Assembly: GCA_024663395.1 (NCBI GenBank)
Contig: JANFAH010000019.1
Location: 992,001 to 1,056,000 of the forward strand
DNA length: 64,000 nt
Reading direction: 5' to 3'
Source of the DNA: Pisolithus tinctorius
Lineage: Eukaryota > Basidiomycota > Agaricomycetes > Boletales > Pisolithaceae
Shown here: positions 23,030 through 33,170 of the stretch, piece after piece
Layout: every line of letters starts with the position of its first letter
How positions within the stretch are numbered: position 1 is the first letter of the stretch
The notes under the pieces: model-generated
What the model was told of the DNA's origin: nothing
Seen by the model: only the letters and a program-made list of their open reading frames with translations
Database searches by the model: none
Program-made: the position numbers and the translations under genes

Positions 23030-24824
23030 TGTCACACACCAAAGGTGTTGTGGACATGGTTACAGCTGACTCTGCCTAACTCATTGACGAGTTGCGCGCA
23101 ATGCCCATGCATGCAGATGAAGACTAAAGGCCTCATGTGTAGAAAGACTGTTGGATGTGAACAGTCATCCTTCACACAAGAACGAGTCGTCAGTGCTAAA
23201 GAGAAAAGAGGAAGCGAGTTAAGCGTGCATTAAAAGTTTTTAGCGCCCATGTATGGCATTCCAGTTTCTGTCATATCTCCACCATTTCCAAAGATATCAA
23301 GTTGGTTCGCACACTCGCTTAAAGTGCTCAGTCTCACGATTCTTCCTTCCAAATTTGGAGAGGATCCTCGCACCCTATGCATTTCTACAGCACTCCATCC
23401 ATCAGACGCTCATTTCGCTAAGTCCATCGATCATGGCCACCTCTTCGTTGATCATCTCACTTGTCTCGTTTGCCAGAGACAGTGGCTACATATATCTGCC
23501 AGGTGTTCCCACCAGCTTCCGTCCTGAAGCCCCCTGGTTCATCCCATCGTTGTCAGCCCCATCTTGTCCCATGCAGCTTGGTCAGCATGTTCTCCTTGTC
23601 AGTATGACTTCCAGAAGGACATTCTTTGGTTGCCTCAGGTCTGTCACTCGGTTAGAAAGGTCTTATGTGGTTGTTTCAGTCTCCCCTCTTGATGAAGCAT
23701 ATGGATCATTCCTCCCTGCTCCCTGCACCATCTTTATTCCAATCTCCCTCCCTGATTGCATTCATGATGAGTGTGACATGCATCTTGCCTTCCTACTGCA
23801 AGATCCAGCAGAAGACATCCCCCCTTCTCCTCCTCCTCCATCAGAACCCTGTCCATGAAGTTTTTGTTAACTTTGCTGAGAGGATGGAAGGGTGGGAGAT
23901 GCGATCACGTATGCTCCCATTGCCCCACAGACCCCCAATGCCCTAGCCCCCTTTGATGCCTGACTCATGCCCTTCAATTCTGGAATTAATACTTCCCTAT
24001 CTGGAAACATCGACCATCTGTCATGCCATCTTTGGATCTAGAGATGTCTCTGCCAAGATCTGACTTGCATCGCCACCCCCTAATGTGATATCAGTGCGCT
24101 TACTCAGTTTCTGACTCTATTTGACTCATTCTGTGATATTTTGACTATCCTTGACTTGTTCATTGCCAATACTTACCAATCCTCCTTGCTTGCTTACTTT
24201 TCATTTCTCGCTTACTCATCATGATTACTCAGTCCTTACTCATTACTTACCAAGTGTTTGTGCCTTGTTTGTCACAAGCTGTGCTCCCCCCACAGTATAT
24301 AAACCCCCATGTACTTAGCTACCAAGAAGCAATTCAGAAGAAGTCACTCAGCAGTCAGTTCAGTGCATATCTCATCATCGACAGTTGAGGCTCATTTGGA
24401 AGAGTCTATCTGTCTTCATTCATATCATTGGTAGTTGAGGCTCCATCAAGGGTCTATCTACCACCTTCCATCATCTGCAGTCTTATCCACACTTAGTCAG
24501 CACTCTTGCTTAGTCATCCATCTGCTCTGGTGTAACTCGTCATTGACTTGCACCAGGAGCACATCTTATTAAAGTCCATCATCCCAGGTCCTCTCAGCTG
24601 AACACCTTCACTCTGTTCAGCATCCCTCATCCAGTCATCACTCGTTCATCTGCTCTTGCATAACTCATTGACGACTTGCACTAGGAGCACCTGCCATTGA
24701 AACTCCCCCCACTTTAGGTTTCTCTGCACTCCAGGTTCCACGGAGGCAAACCACCACTCACTCTTATTTGTCTTTTGTGTTGGATTTGTTTGGTTTTCAC
24801 CAGCATTCCACACTTTGACTCACA
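23030..24824 (+). mobile_element. 1.8-kb LTR-like insert with internal ORF (copy B)
   Basis: Same family as 13625-15477. Starts TGTCACACACC, ends GACTCACA. cagtg flanks both sides (23027-23031 and 24826-24830), and removing one copy plus the insert restores the chromodomain codons for DQCCWCWLQY. Exact ends are ambiguous by 1-2 bases because TG overlaps the duplication. A TATA box (cagtatataaaccccc) is at about 24293. Confidence 0.8.
23433..23858 (+). CDS. LTR-embedded ORF, 141 aa, unknown (copy B)
   Basis: Homologue of the ORF at 14028-14507, start MATSSLIISLVSFARDSGYI. Shares YLPGVPTSFRPEAPWFIPSL and VVVSVSPLDEAYGSFLPAP. Relative to copy A it lacks about 18-19 codons between FIPI and LPD, in frame, and several differences are Arg to Cys or His as expected from CpG loss. 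That two copies in independent sites stay open supports a real coding role at some time. Confidence 0.5.
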   Translation: MATSSLIISLVSFARDSGYIYLPGVPTSFRPEAPWFIPSLSAPSCPMQLGQHVLLVSMTSRRTFFGCLRSVTRLERSYVVVSVSPLDEAYGSFLPAPCTIFIPISLPDCIHDECDMHLAFLLQDPAEDIPPSPPPPSEPCP

Positions 24825-25169
24825 CCAGTGTTGCTGGTGTTGGCTTCAATACTTAGTCTGTTGGACCAGCTATGAGGGGACCAACAAAGAAACTACTTGG
24901 GTACTCACCACTGAGCTAGACAACATGTCTGAACTTGTACAGGAGTTCCATTCCCACTACCCTAATAAGCCTGGCCCTTTCCAATGAGGACTGGCTTCAA
25001 CCAGCCTCAATTTCTGTTCTGTTCTCTAACAGTATATAGTTTCCTTTGATTCCCTACTTACCTTGTTCCCTCCTTCTTTCTTGTTCTCTCTCACTCTGTT
25101 GTACAAGACCAAGACTGGACACCAGACCTATGAGATTGACAAAAGAAACAGGCCACTACACTATGGTGG

Positions 25170-26252
25170 CTACTCAGCCATGGGCTCATCTTCCCCCTCA
25201 GCCTCCTCTTCCTCACCCTCAGCCTGCAGCCACTCTGCTTCCTCATGCAGCTCATCTGAGTCAAGCTTGGACAAGCCCAAGTCTGAGGGGATGACCACCA
25301 CCCTGAAGCCATAAGACTCATCAATTATGGCCTCGAGCATGTCAGCAATGCTGCCTGAGTTCTCAACTGCAGCCTCTTGGAGTTCAAAAAGGCCTGCCAA
25401 GTTGTTGGTGATGAGCCCTGTGACATTGATAAGCCACTCAAGCTTGTCTTCCAAGCCTGAGAATCCCCCTGTGATGGCCTTCCTAGCCCCACTCCCACTG
25501 GCCTCAGGCTCATCAATCTCCAGCACCTTGATCAGTTTTGACTTCGCCCACTTCTTCTGGCTTGGCCCAGGCTCAGGCATCTCGTCATCAGCCTTCCTCT
25601 TCTTCCCTTTGTTGACCTTGGAAGCAGCCTTGGGACTGCCCTCGGCATCTTTCCCATCCCCAGGCCACTGGCACTTGCCTTTGGATTGGTTGCAGCACAT
25701 GCAGGCAACCTGTTTTTTATTGCTGTCTATGAGGAACTTGCAAATGACTTTGGCCCAGGAGCAGCGAGTACAACTAAAAAGGAGGTTAAAAGAAAAACAC
25801 ATGCCAGGTCATAAAAATACTCACCCAGGGTCCATTACCACCCTCTTCACCTCACCCCTGTCCTCACCACCAGTGGCCCCAGTGCCAGCCTCATCACCCT
25901 TGCTGGCCTTGGCCTTGTGCTTGTGCTCAGCCTCCCACCTCTCCTCCTTTTCACATGCCCTCTTCTCCTCAGCCTCCCTCTCTGCTCACTTGGCCTTGAC
26001 TCTCTCCCTTTCAGCCCTCTCAGCCTCAATCCACTCCCTCTCCACTCTCTTGGCCTCCAGCCATGCCTGCTCTTCCTGCTGGGCTTGTTCAGCTGCCTTT
26101 TGCCTCTTCCTTTCCTTCAACTTGGCTTTCATCACCTCTTCCTCATCATCAGTGTCATACCTAATTTCATCATTGGGTACTTGGGTCCAGTTGATGATGG
26201 CATAGCCATCATTGTTGTTATCAGCAGCAACAATTGGTCTTGAGTCAGACAT
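25170..26252 (-). pseudogene. Antisense Zn2Cys6/coiled-coil gene of Gypsy Gy-2 (copy 3, most complete)
   Basis: Start ATG at 26252 (MSDSRPIVAADNNNDGYAI), an acidic head, then a long Glu/Arg/Lys coiled coil (EEEVMKAKLKERKRQKAAEQ...). One in-frame TGA near 25987 sits in the coiled coil. Exon 1 ends at about 25830 (gtgagt) and exon 2 starts at about 25776. Exon 2 opens with a cysteine cluster CTRCSWAKVIC-12 residues-CMCCNQSKGKC, i.e. CX2CX6CX12CX2CX6C, the spacing of fungal Zn(II)2Cys6 DNA-binding domains. A basic linker (NKGKKRKADDEMPEPG) and a helical, acidic C-terminus (LDSDELHEEAEWLQAEGEEE) follow. It converges with Gy-2 pol (ends 24987) and starts about 105 bp from the polypurine tract. Neither a TE-capsid nor enzyme motif is present. 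Confidence 0.7.
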
Positions 26253-26358
26253 GATGGAGAGGATGTGAATGAAAGATGCAAAGGGCTTAGTGGGCCACAA
26301 GTACCAGTTTTTCAAACTCAGCCTACCACTCTCACAGGTGTCTCATGGGTTCAACCCC

Positions 26359-26867
26359 TAAGAGGGGGATACTGTCATAGTCATGTCTCAACCCTGGCTG
26401 GACTTGGCCTTGTATTCATTCAGTCCAGCCTTGGCCCCACCAATCCCTTATCTCCAGTTAGTCTAGTGCAGTGAACACTGCTTTGCAGTGCATGTCACTT
26501 CAGTTGAATCCTGCCCAGTCTTGTCCCCAGTCCACCCTGCCCTGGTCTCTGGTACCTTAGTCATACCTTACTAATATTTGTCTTACCCATTGTCTTAGCA
26601 ATCTTTGTGAGACTGGCATTACCAGTCTCTGTACCATAGCTACTTCTAGTATATAAGCTCTTAGATACTTGGCCTGTATTCCCTCAGTCTGGAAACAAAT
26701 AAGTTCTGTCTGTAACTCTCAGCCCTGGACTCAGACTGCAACCCATGCAAGGAAATAGTGCTGCATCACCAGTCACTAAGTCCAATCAGTCCTCTTTCCT
26801 CCTGAACCTGACCCCTCAGCCTCATGCCCACTTTGGTCTCCAGTCCAGCCTCAACCTGGACTTGACA
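26359..26867 (+). mobile_element. Polypurine tract and 3' LTR of Gy-2
   Basis: aagagggggatac (26359-26372) abuts TGTCATAGTCATG at 26373. The LTR has TAGTATATAAGC at about 26648, an aataag signal, and ends CTTGACA at 26867 (495 bp). Immediately to its right is the pol tail of another Gypsy copy, so Gy-2 was inserted in, or recombined with, a third element. Confidence 0.75.
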
Positions 26868-27230
26868 AACTTGACAGTAGTTACCATATCTTGTTTTCCT
26901 TACTTTTCTTGTATTTGTTTTCCTTCACACCATAGAACCAGAACCAGGCAGTGACAACTCACAGGCATACATACACACAAAGGGAAACTATTCTACACAT
27001 GTGGCATCAGACTTGGGACCAGCAGAACTGGCACTGGTCTGATCATCTGACTCAGACCAGGACTGGCCTTCCTCCTCCTCCCTCAGCCCTTCCAGCTCCT
27101 CATTGAGCCCCTCAGTGCCCTCATCCTCCTCATCAATGGTGTGTGGAGGAGATTTGATGAGCAGAAAGGCCAGATTCAGAAAGAAGGTGGATATTTGCTC
27201 TAGCAGAGGCAAAGATGCATTTCATGGTGA
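26868..27230 (-). pseudogene. Third Gypsy tail with antisense ORF C-terminus (copy 4, fragment)
   Basis: 26877-26960 matches the region just past the pol 3' end of Gy-1 (complement of 12405-12490). 27212-26988 on the minus strand reads PPHTIDEEDEGTEGLNEELEGLREEEEG (split here as IDEEDEGTEG and GLNEELEGLREEEE), the same C-terminal motif as at 12270-12345. This supports the pol tail plus antisense ORF as a constant arrangement. Confidence 0.6.
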
Positions 27231-27375
27231 AGTAGGGTTAGCTGAGTGGGACCCAAGCCATTTTTATGGCTCAGGATTATGTACATTACATAATCAGTCA
27301 GGGTTGAAGCAAAAAATCCCTCAGAAGTTGTCAAATCTTTATGTTATTTACTAAATAATGACTGACAAGATCATC

Positions 27376-27586
27376 CTCAAAAAAGTGTCCCAATGACATG
27401 TCATTTTAAAATGGTTATATCTTGGTGGCATGTCAACCAAATTACATCAGCAAGCCCTTGTTGTCAAGGCGACAGTTAGTACTACCTTTCGTCCTGCAGG
27501 AGTTTGAATTAATTCCTATTGGCTCTCTCATAAATCTGAACTCTTTCCAAAATCACCAAACATTGGGACACTTTTTTGAGCCACTG
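27376..27586. mobile_element. Mariner-like MITE, about 210 bp
   Basis: Terminal inverted repeats CTCAAAAAAGTGTCCCAATG (27376) and its complement ending TTTTTTGAGCCACTG (27561-27586), followed by TA. The right end fits a Tc1/mariner terminus CAGTGGCTCAAAAAAG. The left end has been altered outside the first CTC. No coding sequence. It interrupts the LTR fragment that continues at 27597. Confidence 0.65.
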
Positions 27587-27596
27587 TACATTACAC

Positions 27597-27846
27597 TTAC
27601 TTTACCTTTAGTATTTAAGCCATTGGAAAACCTTTTTAGCCTCAAATCAAACAAGTCTCATCTAACCCAGTCTTCTCTGTTCTCTATCTCCTGCCTCTCA
27701 ACCAGACTATGACCCATGCAAGGGAATAGCACTGCACCTTCAGTTGCTAAGTCCAATAGTCCAACACCCCTTGTACCTTTGTCTTCCCTCTGACCCCCAA
27801 CTGGACTCTGGACTGTCTTTGGACCAGTGATGAACCAGACTTAACA
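27597..27846 (+). mobile_element. 3' part of a Gypsy LTR
   Basis: Contains tagtatttaagcc, CAACCAGACTATG and ends ACTTAACA at 27846, closely matching the end of the LTR at 21735-22319. It is inserted in a minus-strand gag fragment. Its 5' part has been replaced by the MITE and unrelated DNA (27231-27375). Confidence 0.65.
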
Positions 27847-28209
27847 CATCCTCATCATCAGGCCCATCACCAGGATGATAGTCAGGATCATTGGGGTCAT
27901 TGTCAGGGTCACCTGGTCCATCTCTGCCAGGGTGAATGATGACAGGAGGTGGTGGTGAGCAGAGGGCAGACTGCTGACAGATGGTTGGGTGCAGCACATG
28001 AGGTGCTGTTGGGAGCAGGGTCAGAGTTGGAGTGCCCCCTGGAGGAGAAACTCTGGAAGGGCTCAACAACTGAAGGGAGATGTCAGGGGTTTTCCAAGGC
28101 TGTAGCAAGGGCCTCAGTAGCATCCCATTGTCAGAGACATGTCATGGGAGACATAGCAGATGTGGTAGGGGAAGTGAGAGAGCTCACACAAGTAAGAGTA
28201 TGAATATAC
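27847..28209 (-). pseudogene. Gypsy gag N-terminal fragment with leader
   Basis: Minus strand after the LTR at 28210: leader GTATATTCATACTC, then a frame with MLLRPLLQPWKTPDISLQLL and an acidic Asp/Pro repeat (GRDGPGDPDNDPNDPDYHPG). The Asp/Gly/Pro-rich segment matches the N-terminal region of Gy-1 gag. It is cut at 27847 by another LTR. Confidence 0.6.
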
Positions 28210-29007
28210 TGTCAAAGTCACACAACACCCCTGACTTCCTCTTAGGGTGGAGTAGGAGTGGGTTGTGCTGCAGAGTACAGGGGTCAAAGTCCAAAGCAAT
28301 CCTGACCACTGGGTGGCAAGATATGCAATGAACAAGGAGTGGAGGAGTACAGAGGGAAGTTTCAGAGACAGAGCTCAGAGTTTGGATGGGAGGGTGTTGG
28401 GTTCAGCTAGTGCACTGCCCCCTTGTGTGAGCTCAGCCCTCATATTTCAGAGGTAGAGTGGACTCACAGGATTGGAGACAAAACTCTAGAGGGAACTCAG
28501 AGGGAGTTGGAAGTGGGGACTTTATTGTTGATATTCATACAGATTACATTGGAGTACTACACAGCCTTATATATGATGTAGGTCAAGGGTGTGGCAGTGT
28601 AGAATGCAAACCAATAAACTTATAAGAGGTTAGCAGTGCCTCTGACACAAGGGACAGATGATAGGGACAATGGGGACCTTAACTGAGACAAGGGAACTAC
28701 TACAATGAGGGGAAGGAGGGTAAATACTGAAGGAGTGGAAGAATGGAGAAAGACCAACACAAGGGTGGAACCCTATCTGGAATGCAGGGTGGCAAGTCTG
28801 ACATTCTGCTGAGCTGACCAAGGCCTTGGAGGAGGCACAGGTGAGCAGAGGCAGTCAGAATGTGGACAGGGGACCTCAGAGAGGTGCAGAGATGTGTTGG
28901 GAGGGTTGGAGGAGCATGGGAATGTGTTGGCAGAGGGCAGAGAAGCATGGGAACATGTTGGAAGAGGGCAGGTGTTAAGGGCTTATGCTGATGTCATGGT
29001 CATGACA
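28210..29007 (-). mobile_element. 798-bp Gypsy LTR (5' LTR, CpG-depleted)
   Basis: Plus-strand ends TGTCAAAGTC and CATGGTCATGACA. Same family as the solo LTR at 58027-58841. Where the latter has tacgagg and ctcgcgcaagg, this copy (read on the minus strand) has tatgagg and ctcacacaagg, that is CG turned to TG or CA. TATA box (tatatataagg region) is near 28575 on the minus strand. It is followed by leader and gag, so it was a 5' LTR; no target duplication is evident. Confidence 0.75.
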
Positions 29008-30304
29008 ACCAGACACATTTGTGAGAAATGTGACATTGTGGTGGCAGTTTGGATGTATATGGGACTTTGGAAATCCTTGTATAAATTGCCAGATTCCAGC
29101 AATCTATATGGGGTTATACAAAGGCAGCATCACTTCCCAACTTCTGATGGCAAGAAATCAGGTCTCAAATTTGAAGGTTGCATAGGAGTATACAAGAGGA
29201 CATGAATGTACACAATGACAAGCAGATTCCAAAATTCACAGGATTCTCCAAAGCAATAGGGGATTTCAAAAAAGACACTAGTAAGCATTGAAATGCTGCA
29301 AGACAAATCATCATACTGGTTAGCAGATGGAAAGCAAGGGACTTACCAAGAACAGTGAAGTGCATAAGAGCTGAAATTATCTTTTTTCATTTCAGGAATT
29401 TCTTTGCTGTGCACAGTTTAAATAGGATCTCCATCATTGTGGTAAAAATATGTCTTACACATCTGGTTTGCCTGTGCTATACCCACAAGCATGGTGCAGA
29501 AATCATCCACATTTTCACCATGCTGCTTGAAGGCTGCTGCAATGTCTGCAATAACAGTATTCTGGACACCTGACTTCTGATATTCTTTGACAATCACTGT
29601 CAGATGCTGCTGCATATTCTTCCTTTCATTACTCCCATCCTTGACCTGCAACTGAAAAAACAAGTTTTCAAAGACAATTACACAACCTGTAATCATGAGC
29701 TTCAGATTCAAGCAGCATCAAAAGAGATAGTTTACCAATGGCATGTTCTGCAAGTGCCAACAGTGAAGGCTGCCTTGACATGGACAATGTGGGGATGGAG
29801 AAGGAATAGCTTCCACATTTGATGGGTTGCTATGACCAACCAATTCAACTCATCATAGACAGCTAGGGGAAAAGAGGGAATTGAAACATACCACCTGACA
29901 AGACAACAAGAGTAAAACAAGAACCAGTGTTAGAGTAGGGAAAAGAGTGACAAACCAACTGTAAAACATATGGGCAATGAATGAGTGTGGGAGGTGGAAC
30001 AAAACCATACATTCTGGAAATGGTTAAAATTTGTCAGGATTTTAGAAGAATTATGCCAACTAACATGCTGGGAGAGATGCAAGAGAAGAAATAAGAAAAA
30101 TGTTATACTCCATGGGAAGATTGTACCTACATCCTAACACAATGTCTCAGCAATATTGTTGAGATACATGCACTGATTAAGCTCACCATCTATTTGATGA
30201 GAAGAGCTGGTGAAAACCAGGCTAAATGGGTGATATCCACAATACTCACTCGCTAAGACCCAGGGGCCAAAAGTGAAACAGTAAGTATTGTGAATATACA
30301 TATT
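29008..30304 (-). other. Unidentified region with possible minus-strand exons
   Basis: Minus-strand frames at 29920-29732 (YDELNWLVIATHQMWKLFL) and 29711-29418 (VKDGSNERKNMQQHLTVIVK, then AAAFKQHGENVDDFCTML) look like real, helix-rich coding exons with splice-like borders, yet I recognise no family. Together they lie downstream of, and in the same direction as, the GTPase gene at 33.2-34.4 kb, with the satellite between them. The rest is AT-rich with nothing seen. Confidence 0.35.
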
Positions 30305-32885
30305 TTCCTGTAGCAGATACTACCACAACATCACTCACATTCTATGAATGCAAATGCAATGGGGTAGGAGAGAAAATTACATTCAGTAACCATCAAGGGC
30401 CAACATTTTTCAACCATCCACTCACATCCTATGCATGCAAGTCAAACAAAGCAGTGGTGAATATAGTCAGCATGCATCCACCACCATCTGCCATGACTCC
30501 ACTCACTCCCTATGAACCCCAGTCCAACAGGGTGGGAGTGAACATGTCAGCATGCATCCACCACCATCTGCCATGACTCCACTCACTCGCTATGAATCCC
30601 AGTCCAACAGGGTGGGAATGAACATGTCAGCATGCATCCACCAACATCTGCCATGACTCCACTAACATACTATGAACCCCAGTGCAACAGGGTGGGAGTG
30701 AACATGTCAGCATGCATCCACCACCATCTGCCATGGCTCCACTCACTTCCTATGAACCCCAGTCCAACAGGGTGGGAGTGAACATGTCAGCATGCATCCA
30801 CCACCATCTGCCATGACTCCACTCACTCGCTATGAATCCCAGTCCAACAGGGTGGGAGTGAACATGTCAGCATGCATCCACCAACATCTGCCATGACTCC
30901 ACTCACTTCCTATGAACCCCAGTCCAACAGGGTGGGAGTGAACATGTCAGCATGCATCCACCACCATCTGCCATGACTCTACTCACATCCTATGAACCCC
31001 AGTGCAACAGGGTGGGAGTGAACATGTCAGCATGCATCCACCACCATCTGCCATGACTCCACTCACCAACTATGAACCCCAGTCCAACAGGGTGGGAATG
31101 AACATGTCAGCATGCATCCACCAACATCTGCCATGACTCCACTCACATACTATGAACCCCAGTCCAACAGGGTGGGAGTGAACATGTCAGCATGCATCCA
31201 CCACCATCTGCCATGGCTCCACTCACTTCCTATGAACCCCAGTCCAACAGGGTGAGAGTGAACATGTCAGCATGCATCCACCACCATCTGCCATGACTCC
31301 ACTCACTTGCTATGAACCCCAGTCCAACAGGGTGGGAGTGAACATGTCAGCATGCATCCACCAACATCTGCCATGACTCCACTCACATACTATGAACCCC
31401 AGTCCAACAGGGTGGGAGTGAACATGTCAGCATGCATCCACCACCATCTGCCATGACTCCACTCACTTCCTATGAACCCCAGTCCAACAGGGTGGGAGTG
31501 AACATGTCAGCATGCATCCACCACCATCTGCCATGACTCCACTCACATACTATGAACCCCAGTCCAACAGGGTGGGAGTGAACATGTCAGCATGCATCCA
31601 CCACCATCTGCCATGACTCCACTCACATACTATGAACCCCAGTGCAACAGGGTGGGAGTGAACATGTCAGCATGCATCCACCACCATCTGCCATGACTCC
31701 ACTCACATTCTATGAACCCCAGTGCAACAGGGTGGGAGTGAACATGTCAGCATGCATCCACCACCATCTGCCATGACTCCACTCACATACTATGAACCCC
31801 AGTGCAACAGGGTGGGAGTGAACATGTCAGCATGCATCCACCACCATCTGCCATGACTCCACTCACATTCTATGAACCCCAGTCCAACAGGGTGGGAGTG
31901 AACATGTCAGCATGCATCCACCACCATCTGCCATGACTCCACTCACTCCCTATGAACCCCAGTCCAACAGGGTGGGAGTGAACATGTCAGCATGCATCCA
32001 CCACCATCTGCCATGACTCCACTCACTTCCTATGAACCCCAGTCCAACAGGGTGGGAGTGAACATGTCAGCATGCATCCACCACCATCTGCCATGACTCC
32101 ACTCACTCGCTATGAACCCCAGTGCAACAGGGTGGGAGCAAACATGTCAACATGCATCCACCACCATCTGCCATGACTCCACTCACTTGCTATGAACCCC
32201 AGTCCAGCAGGGTGGGAGTGAACATGTCAGCATGCATCCACCACCATCTGCCATGACTCCACTCACTTGCTATGAACCCCAGTGCAACAGGGTGGGAGTG
32301 AACATGTCAGCATGCATCCACCACCATCTGCCATGACTCTACTCACAAACTATGAACCCCAGTCCAACAGGGTGGGAGTGAACATGTCAGCATGCATCCA
32401 CCACCATCTGCCATGACTCCACTCACTTGCTATGAACCCCAGTGCAACAGGGTGGGAGTGAACATGTCAGCATGCATCCACCACCATCTGCCATGACTCC
32501 ACTCACAAACTATGAACCCCAGTCCAACAGGGTGGGAGTGAACATGTCAGCATGCATCCACCACCATCTGCCATGACTCTACTCACAAACTATGAACCCC
32601 AGTCCAACAGGGTGGGAGTGAACATGTCAGCATGCATCCACCACCATCTGCCATGACTCCACTCACATACTATGAACCCCAGTCCAACAGGGTGGGAGTG
32701 AACATGTCAGCATGCATCCACCACCATCTGTCATGACTCCACTCACTTGCTATGAACCCCAGTCCAGCAGGGTGGGAGTGAACATGTCAGCATGCATCCA
32801 CCACCATCTGCCATGACTCCACTCACTCTCTAACAACCCCAGTCCAACAGGGTTGGAGTGAACATGTCAGCATGCATCCACCACC
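30305..32885. repeat. 80-bp satellite, about 30 regular units plus degenerate edges
   Basis: Unit of 80 bp starting aacatgtcagcatgcatcca, then ccaccatctgccatgactcc, actcac, a variable four bases, tatgaaccccagtccaacag and ggtgggagtg. Regular units start at 30461 + 80n and run to about 32880. Units near 30310 and 30390 and the last one are degenerate. Most units are 95% or more alike. Differences concentrate in the four bases before tatgaa (ttcc, atac, tcgc, ttgc, aaac, attc, tccc, atcc) and at agtCc/agtGc. In the left part ccaacatctg replaces ccaccatctg every 240 bp (30641, 30881, 31121, 31361), a three-unit higher-order repeat. No ORF. Confidence 0.95.
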
Positions 32886-33170
32886 ATCTTCAGTCAATCC
32901 ACTTACCTCCTGTCAATCACAGTCAATCACAACAGTAACAATGCCCTTCAGCATCAGTTATACTTGCTGCTGCAGAATTTCACACACCTCCTATGACCTA
33001 ATTAGCCTCTCATTCACCCAGAAGACTGGTTGCTTACAAATGGGAACCATCCTCCAAGGGCATAGGCTAACTGATCCAGTTGAGTATGATCAGCCCCTTT
33101 GTTCATGATTCTTTTCAATGTCCTTTCTATAGTTAGCACCCAGTTGAACTTGATTTTTACCACTCACTTC
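32886..33170. other. No gene seen between satellite and GTPase gene
   Basis: May contain the degraded 3' end of the GTPase gene (minus). A frame after 33170 is interrupted by stops. Confidence 0.4.

Larger units (their letters stand above)
22322..24990 (+). pseudogene. Gypsy Gy-2 integrase C-terminal half and chromodomain, interrupted
   Basis: Plus strand: FWSLGKALDMYLHFTLGYHP (starting where the minus-strand LTR ends), a TGA after EQYL, YNNAPSATTSVSPFFANKGY, another stop after TLTQQ, FKVSDQVYVKAKYF, VHPVFHVSQLKPAIPD, then FEVAKILNSKIDQ. The chromodomain resumes after the insert at 23030-24824 with WLQYLVCWTSYEGTNKETTW and ends at 24987. So Gy-1's LTR truncates Gy-2 on the left and a 1.8-kb LTR-like unit splits its chromodomain. 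Confidence 0.87.

Noticed and set aside
25327..26205. 292-aa plus-strand ORF
   Set aside because: Shadow of the spliced minus-strand zinc-cluster gene, with low-complexity Ser/Leu composition.
28210..29007. Call as solo LTR with target duplication
   Set aside because: Flanks (tatac and accag) do not match, and leader plus gag follow on the minus strand, so it is a 5' LTR.
30461..32880. Regularly spaced repeats that could suggest a CRISPR array
   Set aside because: The 80-bp units are contiguous with no unique spacers, and the genome is eukaryotic.
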